This document shows, piece by piece, positions 30,538-42,952 of a DNA stretch of 64,000 bases (the stretch's first letter is position 1; every line of letters begins with the position of its first letter). Made by a program: the position numbers and the translations under genes. A model generated the notes under the pieces. The model did no database searches. It worked only from the letters and a program-made list of their open reading frames with translations, and had not been told where the DNA came from. The DNA is taken from the NCBI RefSeq assembly GCF_007109405.1, contig NZ_VJOY01000007.1:186001-250000 (forward strand), written 5' to 3'. The stretch comes from Pseudomonas mangiferae (GTDB taxonomy: Bacteria > Pseudomonadota > Gammaproteobacteria > Pseudomonadales > Pseudomonadaceae).

Positions 30538-32745
30538 ATGAACATGAAGAAGAATGAACGATCTGCACAACGGAACCGGGCAATGAAACGATCCTTTTCG
30601 CTTTTGGGTATTTCGATCCTGTCGACGATCGTGTCGCCTGCCCTGCTGGCCGCCACGCTCAACGCGATGGACGTCGCGTCCCTGCCCGGCGACCGGGTGG
30701 AGCTCAAGCTGACCTTCGACGAGCCCGTGGGTACGCCCCGTGGCTACAGCATCGAGCAGCCGGCGCGGATCGCCCTGGATCTGCCCGGGGTTTCCAGCAA
30801 GCTGGGCACCAAGAACCGCGAACTGGGCATGGGCAATGCCCGCAGCGTGACCGTGGTGGAGGCCAAGGACCGTACCCGCCTGATCGTCAACCTTTCGGCC
30901 CTGGCGCCCTACAGCACCCGGGTAGAGGGCAATAACCTCTACGTCGTGGTGGGCGGACCCGGCAAGGGCGGCTCCAGCGTCGCGCCGCCCCAGACCGCCG
31001 CCGTATCGGCGCCCGCTGTCGCACGGCCGGCACCAGTTGCGCCCAAGCCCTATGTCGCGGCCAGCAAGTCGATTCGCAACATCGACTTCCAGCGAGGCGA
31101 ACAGGGCGAAGGCAACGTGGTGATCGAGCTGTCTGATTCCGCCATCGCGCCGGACATCCAGGAACAGGGCGGCAAGATCCGTATGGACTTCGGCAAGGTG
31201 GAATTGCCGGAATCGCTGCGAGTCAAGCTGGAGGTTAAGGACTTCGCCACGCCGGTGCAGTACGTCAGCGCCAGCAGCGAGGGCGGTCGCTCGATCCTGA
31301 CCATCGAGCCGACCGGCTACTACGATTACCTCGCCTTCCAGACCGACAACAAGCTCACCCTGAGCGTCAAGCCGCTGGCCAAGGAAGATGTCGAGAAGCA
31401 GCGTGCCGAGCGCTTCGCCTACAACGGCGAGAAGCTCTCTCTGAACTTCCAGGACATCGATGTGCGCTCCGTGCTGCAGTTGATCGCCGACTTCACCGAT
31501 CTCAACTTGGTGGCGAGCGACTCGGTGAATGGCAACATCACACTGCGCCTGCAGAACGTGCCTTGGGACCAGGCACTCGATCTGGTCCTGAAGACCAAGG
31601 GCCTGGACAAGCGCAAGGTAGGCAACGTGCTGCTGGTCGCCCCGGCCGATGAGATTGCTGCGCGCGAGCGCCAGGAACTGGAATCCAGCAAGCAATTGCA
31701 GGAACTGGCGCCCCTTCACCGGCAGATCATCCGCATCAGCTACGCAAAGGCATCTGATATCGTCAAGCTCTTCGAACAGGAAAACGAAGCGGTGACGTCT
31801 GAAAAGGCTGAGAAACAATCCTGGGGCCTGGGCCGCGGCTCGATGATCGGTGACGACCGCTCCAATAGCCTGATCGTGTACGAAACCCAAGAGAAACTCG
31901 ATGAAATCATGCGTATTGTTGCGCAGTTGGACATTCCTGTACGCCAGGTGATGATCGAGGCGCGCATCGTAGAAGCCAACGTCGACTACGACAAAAGCCT
32001 CGGGGTGCGCTGGGGTGGCTCGTTCGGTAAAGGCAATTGGCGTGGATTCGGCAAGGATGGCAACGTTGGTATCAAGGACGAGGATGGCAGCAACTGCGGA
32101 CCCTTCGCTGGACGGTGCACACTGCCTGTTACCGGCACGGGCAGCAGCCCTACGCCATTCGTCGACCTGGGTGCAGCCAACAGCACCTCTGGCCTAGGCA
32201 TCGGCTTCATCACCAACAACCTAATCCTCGATCTGCAACTGTCAGCCATGGAGAAGAGCGGCAACGGCGAGATCGTCTCCCAGCCCAAGGTGGTGACTTC
32301 CGACAAGCAGACCGCGAAAATCCTGAAAGGCGCCGAGATTCCCTACCGCGAGGCCAGCTCCAGCGGTGCGGCCACCGTATCCTTTAAGGAGGCGGCGCTG
32401 TCCCTCGAAGTGACGCCCCAGATCACCCCGGACAACCGAGTGATCATGGAGGTCAAGGTGACCAAGGATGCGCCGGACTTCGCCAATGCGCTGGACGGCA
32501 CGCCGCCGATCAACAAGAACGAGGTCAATGCCAACGTGCTGGTTTCCGATGGCGAAACCATCGTGATCGGTGGTGTGTTCACCAACCAGCAGACGTCGTC
32601 GGTGGAGAAGGTACCGTTCCTGGGTGACCTGCCGTTCGTGGGCCGGATCTTCAAGCGCGACATCGTGCAGGACAAGAAGAACGAGCTGTTGGTCTTCCTC
32701 ACGCCACGCATCATGAACAACCAGGCTATCGCGGTGGGTCGCTGA
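30538..32745 (+). CDS. pilQ: Type IV pilus secretin PilQ
   Basis: Outer-membrane pore through which the type IV pilus passes; 735 residues. After the signal peptide (ending LLAATLNA near 41) come two AMIN domains (about 45-300) that bind peptidoglycan, a secretin/TonB short N-terminal domain (EKLSLNFQDIDVRSVLQLIADFTDLNLVAS), an N1 domain and the C-terminal secretin core (VMIEARIVEAN; VSQPKVVTSDKQTAKI; ending ELLVFLTPRIMNN). An insert at about residues 495-545 is glycine/asparagine-rich and carries two cysteines (NCGPFAGRC), a variable vestibule-like region. The ATG at 30538 is followed by other in-frame ATGs at 30544 and 30583. Confidence 0.95.
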   Translation: MNMKKNERSAQRNRAMKRSFSLLGISILSTIVSPALLAATLNAMDVASLPGDRVELKLTFDEPVGTPRGYSIEQPARIALDLPGVSSKLGTKNRELGMGNARSVTVVEAKDRTRLIVNLSALAPYSTRVEGNNLYVVVGGPGKGGSSVAPPQTAAVSAPAVARPAPVAPKPYVAASKSIRNIDFQRGEQGEGNVVIELSDSAIAPDIQEQGGKIRMDFGKVELPESLRVKLEVKDFATPVQYVSASSEGGRSILTIEPTGYYDYLAFQTDNKLTLSVKPLAKEDVEKQRAERFAYNGEKLSLNFQDIDVRSVLQLIADFTDLNLVASDSVNGNITLRLQNVPWDQALDLVLKTKGLDKRKVGNVLLVAPADEIAARERQELESSKQLQELAPLHRQIIRISYAKASDIVKLFEQENEAVTSEKAEKQSWGLGRGSMIGDDRSNSLIVYETQEKLDEIMRIVAQLDIPVRQVMIEARIVEANVDYDKSLGVRWGGSFGKGNWRGFGKDGNVGIKDEDGSNCGPFAGRCTLPVTGTGSSPTPFVDLGAANSTSGLGIGFITNNLILDLQLSAMEKSGNGEIVSQPKVVTSDKQTAKILKGAEIPYREASSSGAATVSFKEAALSLEVTPQITPDNRVIMEVKVTKDAPDFANALDGTPPINKNEVNANVLVSDGETIVIGGVFTNQQTSSVEKVPFLGDLPFVGRIFKRDIVQDKKNELLVFLTPRIMNNQAIAVGR

Positions 32746-32748
32746 TCG

Positions 32749-33267
32749 GTGCTGAACCTGATCCTGGTGGGCCCGATGGGTGCGGGAAAGAGCACCATCG
32801 GGCGGCTGTTGGCCAAGGAGCTGCGCCTGCCGTTCAAGGATTCGGACAAGGAAATCGAACAGCGCACCGGCGCCAATATCCCCTGGATCTTCGATGTCGA
32901 GGGCGAGCAGGGCTTCCGGGACCGCGAGGAGGCCATGCTTGCGGAGCTGTGCGAACTGGAAGGAATGGTCCTGGCCACTGGCGGCGGCGCGGTACTGCGC
33001 GACGCCAATCGCCGGACCCTGTACGGAGGAGGGCGGGTGATCTACCTGCACACCTCGGTGGAGCAGCAGATCGACCGCACCGCCCGTGATCGCAACCGGC
33101 CCTTGCTGCGCTCCAGCGACCCGGGTCGGGTGCTGCGCGACCTGATGGCGATTCGCGATCCGCTGTACCGGGAAATCGCCGACGTCGTCATCGAGACCGA
33201 CGAGCGACCCCCTCGCTTGGTGGTGCAGGAAATCCTCCAGCGCCTGCAAGCCCTCCCGCCCCGTTAA
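32749..33267 (+). CDS. aroK: Shikimate kinase
   Basis: Phosphorylates shikimate in the chorismate pathway; 172 residues. The P-loop GPMGAGKS lies at 8-15, and [12 protein letters not shown] (substrate-binding Asp), [12 protein letters not shown] and the ATGGGAVLR loop are all present, with RNRPLL in the lid. It starts with GTG at 32749, three bases after the pilQ stop, so pilus and aromatic genes are cotranscribed. This pilQ-aroK-aroB order is long known in P. aeruginosa. Confidence 0.96.
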   Translation: MLNLILVGPMGAGKSTIGRLLAKELRLPFKDSDKEIEQRTGANIPWIFDVEGEQGFRDREEAMLAELCELEGMVLATGGGAVLRDANRRTLYGGGRVIYLHTSVEQQIDRTARDRNRPLLRSSDPGRVLRDLMAIRDPLYREIADVVIETDERPPRLVVQEILQRLQALPPR

Positions 33268-33319
33268 AGCGGGCCCCGTTCTGCGTTATCCTACCGCCCT
33301 TCTCTATCCGGGGGCTCTC

Positions 33320-34423
33320 ATGCGGACACTCAAGGTCGATCTCGGCGAGCGCAGTTATCCCATCTTCATCGGTGCGGACCTGCTGACCGATGCCAGCCGC
33401 TTCCTGCCCTACATCGCTGGCCGGCAGGTCGCCATCGTCACCAACGAAACCGTGGCGCCGCTCTACCTGGAGCGCCTGAGCCAGACGCTCAGGGAGCGCA
33501 CCATGACCGCCATCGTGCTGCCCGACGGCGAAGCCTTCAAGAACTGGGAAACCCTGCAGTTGATTTTCGATGGCCTACTGCAGGCGCGGCATGACCGCCG
33601 CACCACCGTCATTGCCTTGGGCGGCGGGGTCATCGGCGACATGGCCGGCTTCGCCGCCGCCTGTTACCAGCGCGGCGTTGATTTCATCCAGGTGCCGACC
33701 ACGCTGCTGTCCCAGGTGGATTCGTCGGTGGGGGGCAAGACCGGCATCAACCACCCGCTGGGCAAGAACATGGTGGGCGCCTTTTACCAGCCCAAGGCGG
33801 TAGTGATCGACACCACTACCCTAGCAACGCTGCCGCCCCGCGAACTCGCCGCCGGCCTGGCCGAAGTGATCAAGTACGGGCTGATCTGCGACGAACCGTT
33901 CCTCGCCTGGCTGGAGCAGAAGATGGACCGGCTGCTGGCGCTGGACGCCGAAGCGCTGACCGAGGCCATCGAGCGCTCCTGCCAGGCCAAGGCGCGGGTC
34001 GTGGGCGCCGACGAGCGGGAGTCGGGCCTGCGCGCCATCCTCAATTTGGGCCACACCTTCGGTCACGCCATCGAGACCCACATGGGCTATGGCGTCTGGC
34101 TGCACGGCGAGGCAGTGGCCGCCGGTACCGTGATGGCCCTGGAGATGTCGACCCGCCTGGGGTGGATCAGCCCCGCGGAACGCGATCGCGGCATCCGCCT
34201 GTTGCAACGCGCCGGCCTTCCCGTTGTCCCTCCTGGGGGCATGGGGCCGGAGCACTTCCTGGAACACATGGCAGTGGACAAGAAGGTGCTGGACGGCCAG
34301 TTGCGCCTGGTTCTGCTCAACCGCCCGGGAGAAGCCGTGATCACGGCCGACTACCCGCGTGACGTTTTGGATGCGACGCTGCGGGCCGATTACCGCGCCC
34401 TGGCCGCACAGCTCGGAGAGTAA
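33320..34423 (+). CDS. aroB: 3-dehydroquinate synthase
   Basis: NAD- and zinc-dependent enzyme converting DAHP to 3-dehydroquinate; 367 residues. The NAD-binding [16 protein letters not shown] segment, the [34 protein letters not shown] substrate loop (about residues 129-162) and the metal ligands in [13 protein letters not shown] are intact. It follows aroK by 52 bases, and the DamX-like gene starts 10 bases after its stop. Confidence 0.97.
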   Translation: MRTLKVDLGERSYPIFIGADLLTDASRFLPYIAGRQVAIVTNETVAPLYLERLSQTLRERTMTAIVLPDGEAFKNWETLQLIFDGLLQARHDRRTTVIALGGGVIGDMAGFAAACYQRGVDFIQVPTTLLSQVDSSVGGKTGINHPLGKNMVGAFYQPKAVVIDTTTLATLPPRELAAGLAEVIKYGLICDEPFLAWLEQKMDRLLALDAEALTEAIERSCQAKARVVGADERESGLRAILNLGHTFGHAIETHMGYGVWLHGEAVAAGTVMALEMSTRLGWISPAERDRGIRLLQRAGLPVVPPGGMGPEHFLEHMAVDKKVLDGQLRLVLLNRPGEAVITADYPRDVLDATLRADYRALAAQLGE

Positions 34424-34433
34424 CGAAAGTCCC

Positions 34434-36164
34434 ATGACCACTCTGCATGCCGACGAGGCCTTCCTCGGTCACTACCAGTTCACCCACGATCCGTTCGCGC
34501 CGCGGGTGCCGGGCTTCAAGTTCTTCCCCGCGCAGCGCAAGCCGGTGCTCGGCCAGCTGCACCACCTGGCTCGCTACAGCCAGCTGGTACTGGTGGTCAC
34601 CGGGCCTGAGGGCAGTGGCAAGACTCTGCTGCGCCAAGCCCTGGTGGCCAGCACCAACAAGCAGGCGGTGCAGAGCGTGGTCCTCTCCGCCCGCAGCGCC
34701 GCCGAGGGCGGAGGCCTGCTACGGCAGGTGGCGCAGAACCTGAACATCGCCCAGGCGGATGTGCGTTCGATCCTCGCCCAGACCGAGCAACTGGCCCTCA
34801 CCGGCCAGGAGGTCTACCTGCTGGTGGACGATGCCGAGGACCTGGACGAGGCATCGCTCCAGGCCCTGCTGGCCCTCGCAGCCGGTAGCGCGGAAGGACG
34901 GCCGCACATCTTCCTGTTCGCCGACTCGTCGATCATGCCCAGCCTCGACCGCCTTTCCGACGGCGAGGAGCGCTTCCACGTCATCGAGCTGCAACCGTAT
35001 ACCGAGGAAGAGACCCGGGATTACCTGGCTCAGCGCCTGGCGGGCGCCGGTCAGGGTATCGAGTTGTTGAACGCCGAGCAGATCGCCGACATTCACCTGC
35101 AATCCGAGGGCTGGCCCGGGACGATCAACCAGGTGGCACGGGAAACCATGATCGAGGCGATGCTGGCCGAACGTGGTGCCGCCCGTCGCAAGGGGTTCGC
35201 ACTGCCCCGGAAGCACCTGCTGGCCCTGGCCGTGGTGGCCGTGGGCGTGGGGGCCGCCTGGTTCATGCAGGGGCGCACCGGCGGCGACAAGGCGCCCGCG
35301 CCGACCACGGCCGAGTTGCCCCTCGGCCAGTCCGCTCCGGCCACTGGCGCCCCGACGGACGCCGCGGCGCCGGCTGCCCAGCCCGCCACCCCTGGCAGCA
35401 GCCAGCCGTTGCCGCTGCCCCCGGGGCAGCCGGTGGTGCGCGAACCTCTGGCCCAGGCCGCTGGCCAGGGCGAGCCGGAAGACCCGCCCGGCAGCCAGCC
35501 GCTGAGCAACCCCACGCCGCCCACCGTCACCACCATGGCGCCGCCCGCTGGTGCGGTCGCCAGCGCCCCGCCGGCCCCGGCACAGCCCATCAGTCCGGCG
35601 CCTGCACCCGTGCCGACTCCGGCGCCTGCGGCAGCCCCGAAACCGACGCCCGCACCCGCTCCGGCGCCTACCACTGCTGCGGTCACGCCGCCGGCCCCGG
35701 CCAATGCCCCGGCTGCCAAGCCAGCCACGCCGGTGGCACCGTCGACTCCCATTGCCGCGGCGCCCAAGCCGGCACAGAACGCGGCCAAGCCCGTCCCTGC
35801 GGCCAAGCCCAAGGAGACCAAGCCCACCTCGGTCGCCAGCGCGCCAGCCGCTTCCTCAGGCAGCACTGCAGGTGCCGGCGGCGAGTGGTACCGTGCCCAG
35901 AGCGCCGGGAACTTCGCCCTGCAGATTCTCGGTACTCGCGCCGAGAGCAGCGCCAAGGCGTTCGTCCAGCAGAACGGGGGCGACTACCGCTACTTCAAGA
36001 AGATGCACCAGGGGCAGCCGCTCTACGTAGTGACCTACGGCAACTTCGCCAACCGCAACGCCGCCCAGGCTGCGGTCAAGGCACTACCCGCCAAGGTCCA
36101 GGCCGGGAAGCCCTGGCCACGCACCTTCGGCAGCATCCAGCAGGATATCGCCCAGTCCCGTTAG
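34434..36164 (+). CDS. DamX-like protein: AAA ATPase domain plus SPOR domain
   Basis: Inner-membrane protein of 576 residues. The N-terminal ExeA/GspA-type AAA domain has Walker A GPEGSGKT at 57-64 and Walker B YLLVDDAEDLDEAS. One helix (about 257-273) is followed by a roughly 200-residue periplasmic linker made almost entirely of proline, alanine and threonine, and a C-terminal SPOR domain (about 483-576). E. coli DamX has this layout and acts at the division septum. The ATG at 34434 heads the conserved LGHYQFTHDPF. The gene sits between aroB and gltB, as PA5037 does. Confidence 0.88.
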   Translation: MTTLHADEAFLGHYQFTHDPFAPRVPGFKFFPAQRKPVLGQLHHLARYSQLVLVVTGPEGSGKTLLRQALVASTNKQAVQSVVLSARSAAEGGGLLRQVAQNLNIAQADVRSILAQTEQLALTGQEVYLLVDDAEDLDEASLQALLALAAGSAEGRPHIFLFADSSIMPSLDRLSDGEERFHVIELQPYTEEETRDYLAQRLAGAGQGIELLNAEQIADIHLQSEGWPGTINQVARETMIEAMLAERGAARRKGFALPRKHLLALAVVAVGVGAAWFMQGRTGGDKAPAPTTAELPLGQSAPATGAPTDAAAPAAQPATPGSSQPLPLPPGQPVVREPLAQAAGQGEPEDPPGSQPLSNPTPPTVTTMAPPAGAVASAPPAPAQPISPAPAPVPTPAPAAAPKPTPAPAPAPTTAAVTPPAPANAPAAKPATPVAPSTPIAAAPKPAQNAAKPVPAAKPKETKPTSVASAPAASSGSTAGAGGEWYRAQSAGNFALQILGTRAESSAKAFVQQNGGDYRYFKKMHQGQPLYVVTYGNFANRNAAQAAVKALPAKVQAGKPWPRTFGSIQQDIAQSR

Positions 36165-36251
36165 GGGCTGGTGCGGTCCATGACTCGCCAGTCGCTAGCA
36201 TGACCTCTCGGTCTTATCCTTCTTTTTAGCGACATAAAAATTCATAGGTAC

Positions 36252-36291
36252 GTCACTGAAATTTGTGACGGCCCCCTCGCCTATGTACAAT
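36252..36291 (+). promoter_or_regulatory. Predicted sigma-70 promoter of gltBD with an overlapping palindrome
   Basis: TTGTGA (36263-36268) and TACAAT (36286-36291) are spaced by exactly 17 bases, a good sigma-70 promoter, about 108 bases before the gltB ATG. The palindrome GTCAC-N8-GTGAC (36252-36269) overlaps the -35 element and is a candidate operator. The stretch is clearly AT-richer than its surroundings. Confidence 0.65.
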
Positions 36292-36398
36292 GGCCTCCCT
36301 TTGCCTGCGCAAAAGCCGGCGCTTCGTCCTGCGCTCAGGTAAGCCTATGTATTAAAAGTAATTAGCCTTCCTAAAAGGCAGTCTGGTGAGAGTTCCCT

Positions 36399-39300
36399 AT
36401 GAAAGCAGGTCTGTACCATCCTGATGAGTTCAAGGATAACTGCGGCTTCGGTCTGATCGCCCATATGCAGGGTAAAGCGAGCCATCACCTGCTGCAGACC
36501 GCCATCGAAGCCCTGACCTGCATGACCCACCGCGGCGGCATCAACGCCGACGGCAAGACCGGGGACGGGTGTGGCCTGCTGATGCAGAAGCCCGATGCGT
36601 TCCTGCGGGCGATTGCCCAGGAGCAGTTTTCCAAGGCGCTGCCCGCCCAGTACGCGGTGGGCATGGTGTTCTTCAACCAGGACCCGGAACGCGCCGAGCG
36701 CGCCCGCGAGCACATGAACCGGGAGATCCTCGCCGCCGGCCTCGACCTGGTGGGCTGGCGCCCGGTCCCCTTCGACACCTCGGTGCTGGGCCAGCTGGCC
36801 CTGGAGCGCCTGCCGCGCATCGAGCAGGTGTTCATCGGCGGCGAAGGCCTGAGCGACCAGCAGTTCGCGGTCAAGCTGTTCAGTGCCCGGCGCCGCTCCT
36901 CGGTGGCCAACGCCGACGACACCGACCACTACATCTGCAGCTTTTCCCACAAGACCATCATCTACAAGGGCCTGATGATGCCGGCGGACCTCGCCGCGTT
37001 CTATCCGGACCTGGGCGATCCGCGCCTGCAGACCGCCATCTGCGTGTTCCACCAGCGCTTCTCCACCAACACCCTGCCGAAATGGCCGCTGGCGCAGCCG
37101 TTCCGCTTCCTCGCCCACAACGGCGAGATCAACACCATCACCGGCAACCGCAACTGGGCCCAGGCGCGCCGCAGCAAGTTCGCCAACGAGCTGCTGCCGG
37201 ACCTGGACGACCTCGGCCCGCTGGTGAACCGCGTCGGTTCCGACTCGTCCAGCATGGACAACATGCTCGAGCTGATGGTGACCGGCGGCATCGACCTGTT
37301 CCGCGGCGTGCGCATGATCATTCCGCCGGCCTGGCAGAACGTCGAGACCATGGACGCCGACCTGCGCGGTTTCTACGAATACAACTCCATGCACATGGAG
37401 CCCTGGGACGGCCCCGCCGGGGTGGTGCTGACCGATGGCCGCCACGCCGTCTGCCTGCTGGACCGCAACGGCCTGCGCCCGGCGCGCTGGGTGACCACCC
37501 GCAACGGCTACATCACCCTGGCGTCGGAGATCGGCGTGTGGGACTACCAGCCGGAGGACGTCATCGCCAAGGGCCGCGTCGGCCCGGGGCAGATTCTCGC
37601 GGTGGACACCGAGACCGGCCAGGTGCTGACCTCCGACGACATCGACAGCCGCCTGAAGTCGCGCCACCCCTACAAGCAATGGCTGCGCAAGAATGCCCTG
37701 CGCATCCGCGCCACCATGGACGACGACCACGGCGTGGCCAGCTACGACGGCGAGCAGCTCAAGCAGTACATGAAGATGTTCCAGGTCACCTTCGAGGAGC
37801 GTGACCAGGTGCTGCGCCCCCTGGGTGAGCAGGGCCAGGAAGCCGTGGGCTCCATGGGCGACGATACCCCCATGGCGGTGCTGTCGCGGCGCGTGCGGTC
37901 CCCCTACGACTACTTCCGTCAACAGTTCGCCCAGGTCACCAACCCGCCCATCGACCCGCTGCGCGAAGCCATCGTGATGTCCCTGGAGACCTGCCTGGGC
38001 GCCGAGCGCAACGTCTTCGAGGAAACCGCCGACCACGCCAACCGGGCGATCCTCAGCACCCCGGTGGTATCGCCGGCCAAGTGGCGCACGGTGATGACCC
38101 TGGAGCGCCCCGGCTTCGAGCGCCAGGTCATCGACCTCAACTACGACGAGGCCCTCGGCCTCGAGGCGGCGGTGCGCAACATCGCCGACCAGGCGGAAGA
38201 AGCGGTGCGCGGTGGCAAGGTACTGCTGATCCTCACCGATCGCCACATCGCCCCCGGCAAGCTGCCGGCCCATGCTGCACTGGCCGTCGGCGCGGTGCAC
38301 CACCGCCTGGTGGAGAAGGGTCTGCGCTGCGACTGCAACATCCTGGTGGAGACCGCCACCGCCCGCGACCCGCACCACTTCGCGGTGCTGCTGGGCTTCG
38401 GCGCCACCGCCGTCTACCCGTTCCTCGCCTACGAGGTGCTGGCTGACCTGATCCGTACCGGCGAGGTGCTGGGCGACCTCTACGAGGTGTTCAAGCACTA
38501 CCGCAAGGGCATCACCAAGGGCCTGCTGAAGATTCTCTCGAAGATGGGCATCTCCACCATCGCCTCCTACCGCGGCGCCCAGCTGTTCGAGGCCGTGGGC
38601 CTGGCGGAAGAGGTGGTGGACCTGAGCTTCCGCGGCGTGGTCAGCCGGATCAAGGGTGCGCGCTTCGTCGACCTGGAGAACGAGCAGAAGCTACTGGCCG
38701 TCGAGGTCTGGAGCAGCCGCAAGCCGATCCAGCAGGGCGGCCTGCTGAAGTTCGTCTACGGTGGCGAGTACCACGCCTACAACCCGGACGTGGTGAACAC
38801 CCTGCAGGCCGCCGTGCAGCAGGGCAGCTATGAGCGCTTCAAGGAATACACCGCCCTGGTGGACAACCGGCCGGTGTCGATGCTGCGCGACCTGCTCCAG
38901 GTGAAGACCGCCACCCAGCCGCTGCCGCTGGACGAGGTGGAACCCCTGGAGGCGATCTTCAAGCGCTTCGACGCCGCCGGCATTTCCCTCGGCGCCCTGT
39001 CGCCAGAGGCCCACGAGGCCCTGGCCGAGGCGATGAACCGCCTGGGCGGGCGCTCCAACTCCGGCGAGGGCGGCGAGGACCCGGCGCGCTACGGCACGCT
39101 GAAGAGCTCGAAGATCAAGCAGGTGGCCACCGGCCGTTTCGGCGTCACCCCGGAGTACCTGGTCAACGCCGAAGTGCTGCAGATCAAGGTGGCCCAGGGG
39201 GCCAAGCCCGGGGAGGGCGGCCAGCTGCCCGGCGGCAAGGTCAACGGCCTGATCGCCCGGCTGCGCTATGCGGTGCCCGGCGTCACCCTGATCTCGCCGC

Positions 39301-40844
39301 CGCCGCACCATGACATCTACTCCATCGAGGACCTGGCGCAGCTGATCTATGACCTCAAGCAGGTCAACCCCCAGGCCCTGGTGTCGGTGAAGCTGGTGGC
39401 GGAAGCCGGGGTCGGCACCATCGCCGCCGGCGTGGCCAAGGCCTACGCCGACCTCATCACCATCTCCGGCTACGACGGCGGCACCGGCGCCTCGCCGCTG
39501 ACCTCCATCAAGTACGCCGGCGCGCCCTGGGAACTGGGCCTCGCCGAGACCCACCAGACCCTGCGCGGCAACGACCTGCGGGGCAAGGTGCGGGTGCAGA
39601 CCGACGGTGGCCTGAAGACCGGCCTGGACGTGGTCAAGGCGGCCATCCTCGGCGCCGAGAGCTTCGGCTTCGGCACCGCGCCGATGATCGCCCTGGGCTG
39701 CAAGTACTTGCGCATCTGCCACCTGAACAACTGCGCCACCGGCGTCGCCACCCAGAACGACAAGCTGCGCAAGGACCACTTCATCGGCACGGTGGAGATG
39801 GTCACCAACTTCTTCACCTACATCGCCGAAGAAACCCGCGAATGGCTGGCGCGCCTCGGCGTGCGCAGCCTGGGCGAGCTGATCGGCCGCACCGACCTGC
39901 TGCAGCTGCTGCCCGGCGAGACCGAGAAGCAGGGCTACCTGGACCTCTCGCCGCTGCTGGGCAGCGACCGCATCCCGGCGGACAAGCCGCAGTTCTGCGA
40001 AGTGGAGCGGAACCCGCCCTTTGACCCCGGCCTGCTGGCCGAGAAAATGGTGGAGCTGGCACGGCCGGCCATCGCCGATGCCTGTGGCGCCGAGTTCGCC
40101 CTGGATATCTGCAACTGCGACCGGTCCATCGGCGCCCGGGTGTCCGGCGAGATCGCCCGGGTGCACGGCAACCAGGGCATGGCCCGCGCACCCATCACCT
40201 TCCGCTTCAAGGGCACCGCCGGGCAGAGCTTCGGCGTGTGGAACGCCGGCGGCCTCAACCTCTACCTGGAAGGCGATGCCAACGACTACGTGGGCAAGGG
40301 CATGACCGGTGGCCGCGTGGTGATCACCCCGCCCGCGGGCAGCCCGTTCCGCACCCAGGACACCGCCATCGTCGGCAACACCTGCCTGTACGGCGCCACC
40401 GGCGGCACCCTGTACGCCGCCGGCACCGCCGGCGAGCGCTTCGCGGTACGCAACTCCGGCGCCCACGCGGTGGTGGAAGGCACCGGCGATCACTGCTGCG
40501 AATACATGACCGGCGGTTTCGTCTGCGTGCTGGGGCGGACCGGCTACAACTTCGGTTCCGGCATGACCGGCGGCTTTGCCTACGTCCTCGACCTGGACAA
40601 CAGCTTCGTCGACCGGGTGAACCACGAACTGGTGGAAATCCAGCGCATCAGCAACGAGGCCATGGAGTCCTACCGCAGCCACCTGGAGCGGGTACTCGCC
40701 GAGTACGTCCAGGAGACCGGCAGCGAGTGGGGCCGGACCCTGTGGGAGAACCTGGACGACTACGTGCGCCGCTTCTGGCTGGTGAAGCCGAAGGCCGCGA
40801 ACCTCGCGTCGCTGTTGACCAGCACCCGGGCCAACCCCCAATAA
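36399..40844 (+). CDS. gltB: Glutamate synthase, large (alpha) subunit
   Basis: Makes glutamate from glutamine and 2-oxoglutarate; 1481 residues, the normal length. The class II amidotransferase cysteine is C15 (DNCGFGL), so about 14 residues should be removed on maturation. The order is glutaminase (about 15-430), central domain, FMN-binding synthase domain (with [26 protein letters not shown]) and the 3Fe-4S cysteines in [15 protein letters not shown]. The C-terminal GXGXG beta-helix has repeated [11 protein letters not shown] and YGATGG units. It is followed by gltD with a stem-loop between. Confidence 0.97.
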   Translation: MKAGLYHPDEFKDNCGFGLIAHMQGKASHHLLQTAIEALTCMTHRGGINADGKTGDGCGLLMQKPDAFLRAIAQEQFSKALPAQYAVGMVFFNQDPERAERAREHMNREILAAGLDLVGWRPVPFDTSVLGQLALERLPRIEQVFIGGEGLSDQQFAVKLFSARRRSSVANADDTDHYICSFSHKTIIYKGLMMPADLAAFYPDLGDPRLQTAICVFHQRFSTNTLPKWPLAQPFRFLAHNGEINTITGNRNWAQARRSKFANELLPDLDDLGPLVNRVGSDSSSMDNMLELMVTGGIDLFRGVRMIIPPAWQNVETMDADLRGFYEYNSMHMEPWDGPAGVVLTDGRHAVCLLDRNGLRPARWVTTRNGYITLASEIGVWDYQPEDVIAKGRVGPGQILAVDTETGQVLTSDDIDSRLKSRHPYKQWLRKNALRIRATMDDDHGVASYDGEQLKQYMKMFQVTFEERDQVLRPLGEQGQEAVGSMGDDTPMAVLSRRVRSPYDYFRQQFAQVTNPPIDPLREAIVMSLETCLGAERNVFEETADHANRAILSTPVVSPAKWRTVMTLERPGFERQVIDLNYDEALGLEAAVRNIADQAEEAVRGGKVLLILTDRHIAPGKLPAHAALAVGAVHHRLVEKGLRCDCNILVETATARDPHHFAVLLGFGATAVYPFLAYEVLADLIRTGEVLGDLYEVFKHYRKGITKGLLKILSKMGISTIASYRGAQLFEAVGLAEEVVDLSFRGVVSRIKGARFVDLENEQKLLAVEVWSSRKPIQQGGLLKFVYGGEYHAYNPDVVNTLQAAVQQGSYERFKEYTALVDNRPVSMLRDLLQVKTATQPLPLDEVEPLEAIFKRFDAAGISLGALSPEAHEALAEAMNRLGGRSNSGEGGEDPARYGTLKSSKIKQVATGRFGVTPEYLVNAEVLQIKVAQGAKPGEGGQLPGGKVNGLIARLRYAVPGVTLISPPPHHDIYSIEDLAQLIYDLKQVNPQALVSVKLVAEAGVGTIAAGVAKAYADLITISGYDGGTGASPLTSIKYAGAPWELGLAETHQTLRGNDLRGKVRVQTDGGLKTGLDVVKAAILGAESFGFGTAPMIALGCKYLRICHLNNCATGVATQNDKLRKDHFIGTVEMVTNFFTYIAEETREWLARLGVRSLGELIGRTDLLQLLPGETEKQGYLDLSPLLGSDRIPADKPQFCEVERNPPFDPGLLAEKMVELARPAIADACGAEFALDICNCDRSIGARVSGEIARVHGNQGMARAPITFRFKGTAGQSFGVWNAGGLNLYLEGDANDYVGKGMTGGRVVITPPAGSPFRTQDTAIVGNTCLYGATGGTLYAAGTAGERFAVRNSGAHAVVEGTGDHCCEYMTGGFVCVLGRTGYNFGSGMTGGFAYVLDLDNSFVDRVNHELVEIQRISNEAMESYRSHLERVLAEYVQETGSEWGRTLWENLDDYVRRFWLVKPKAANLASLLTSTRANPQ

Positions 40845-40856
40845 GCAGCGCCAGGC

Positions 40857-40884
40857 GGCGGGCCGACCCCAGCGGCGGCCCGCC
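40857..40884 (+). promoter_or_regulatory. Stem-loop in the gltB-gltD intergenic region
   Basis: GGCGGGCCG (40857-40865) pairs perfectly with CGGCCCGCC (40876-40884) across a 10-base loop, 12 bases after the gltB stop. No T-run follows, so it is more likely an RNA processing or stability element than a full terminator. Confidence 0.5.
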
Positions 40885-40897
40885 CCGCACACCGTGA

Positions 40898-42367
<1,470 letters not shown>

Positions 42368-42373
42368 CGGCCT

Positions 42374-42395
42374 GCCGGGCGCTTCGGCGCCCGGC
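42374..42395 (+). terminator. Strong GC hairpin with UUCG loop after gltD
   Basis: GCCGGGCGC-TTCG-GCGCCCGGC is a perfect 9-bp stem with a stable tetraloop, 7 bases beyond the gltD stop. It lacks a T-run but is the only plausible end of the long pil-aro-glt transcript. Confidence 0.6.
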
Positions 42396-42580
42396 GCCAG
42401 CCCCGCTCGGTCGAGACCGTGCCGGGCGATAGAGTGTCGGCACGTTGGTTTGCGTCGTGCGTTGCGTGATCCACGTCGTTCGCTTTAGGGCGTGTGCGGC
42501 TTTCGCTTCGTGGGCGAGGGCCGGACGCATGGAGGCGGGGCTCAGGGCCCCCTCACGGTGGCCGCGGCTCGCCCGGTCTG

Positions 42581-42661
42581 ACCGTTCACCGTTCACCGTT
42601 CACCGTTCACCGTTCACCGTTCACCGTTCACCGTTCACCGTTCACCGTTCACCGTTCACCG
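42581..42661. repeat. Tandem array of a 7-bp unit, about 11.6 copies
   Basis: The unit ACCGTTC repeats without a single mismatch for 81 bases. A period of 7 is not a multiple of 3, so a frame crossing it would cycle through all three phases; copy-number changes would shift any such frame. It is non-coding as far as I can see. Confidence 0.97.
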
Positions 42662-42952
42662 ATCCCGGCAGGCCGCTTTGGGCGGCTTCGTCACGGGTGT
42701 CTACGAGTCACGCGGCCTGCGCGATTCGCCCCTTCGGTCGCCCGCCTCCGGCATCAACGCCATCCGCTGCCTGACCGGGCTGCGGAAAGGCAGCCGGCAC
42801 GTTCCGGCCGACCGCCGCGCTGGCCTGTGGCGGCGCAGGGTTGGGCACGAAGGCAGGGACGTCTAGAGTGTCAGCGGCGCGGTGGCGTGCGTTTCCGGCG
42901 GCCTCGGCCCAGTTCCGGACCGCTGCCCCGCGAACTTCAGATCCGGCGACCC

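Noticed and set aside
38691-40892. 733-codon open frame antisense to gltB
   Set aside because: GC-rich shadow of a clear glutamate synthase gene; low-complexity Gly/Ala/His/Gln content and no ribosome site.
42581-42661. Possible CRISPR array
   Set aside because: The units are 7 bases long and contiguous with no spacers, and no cas genes are present.
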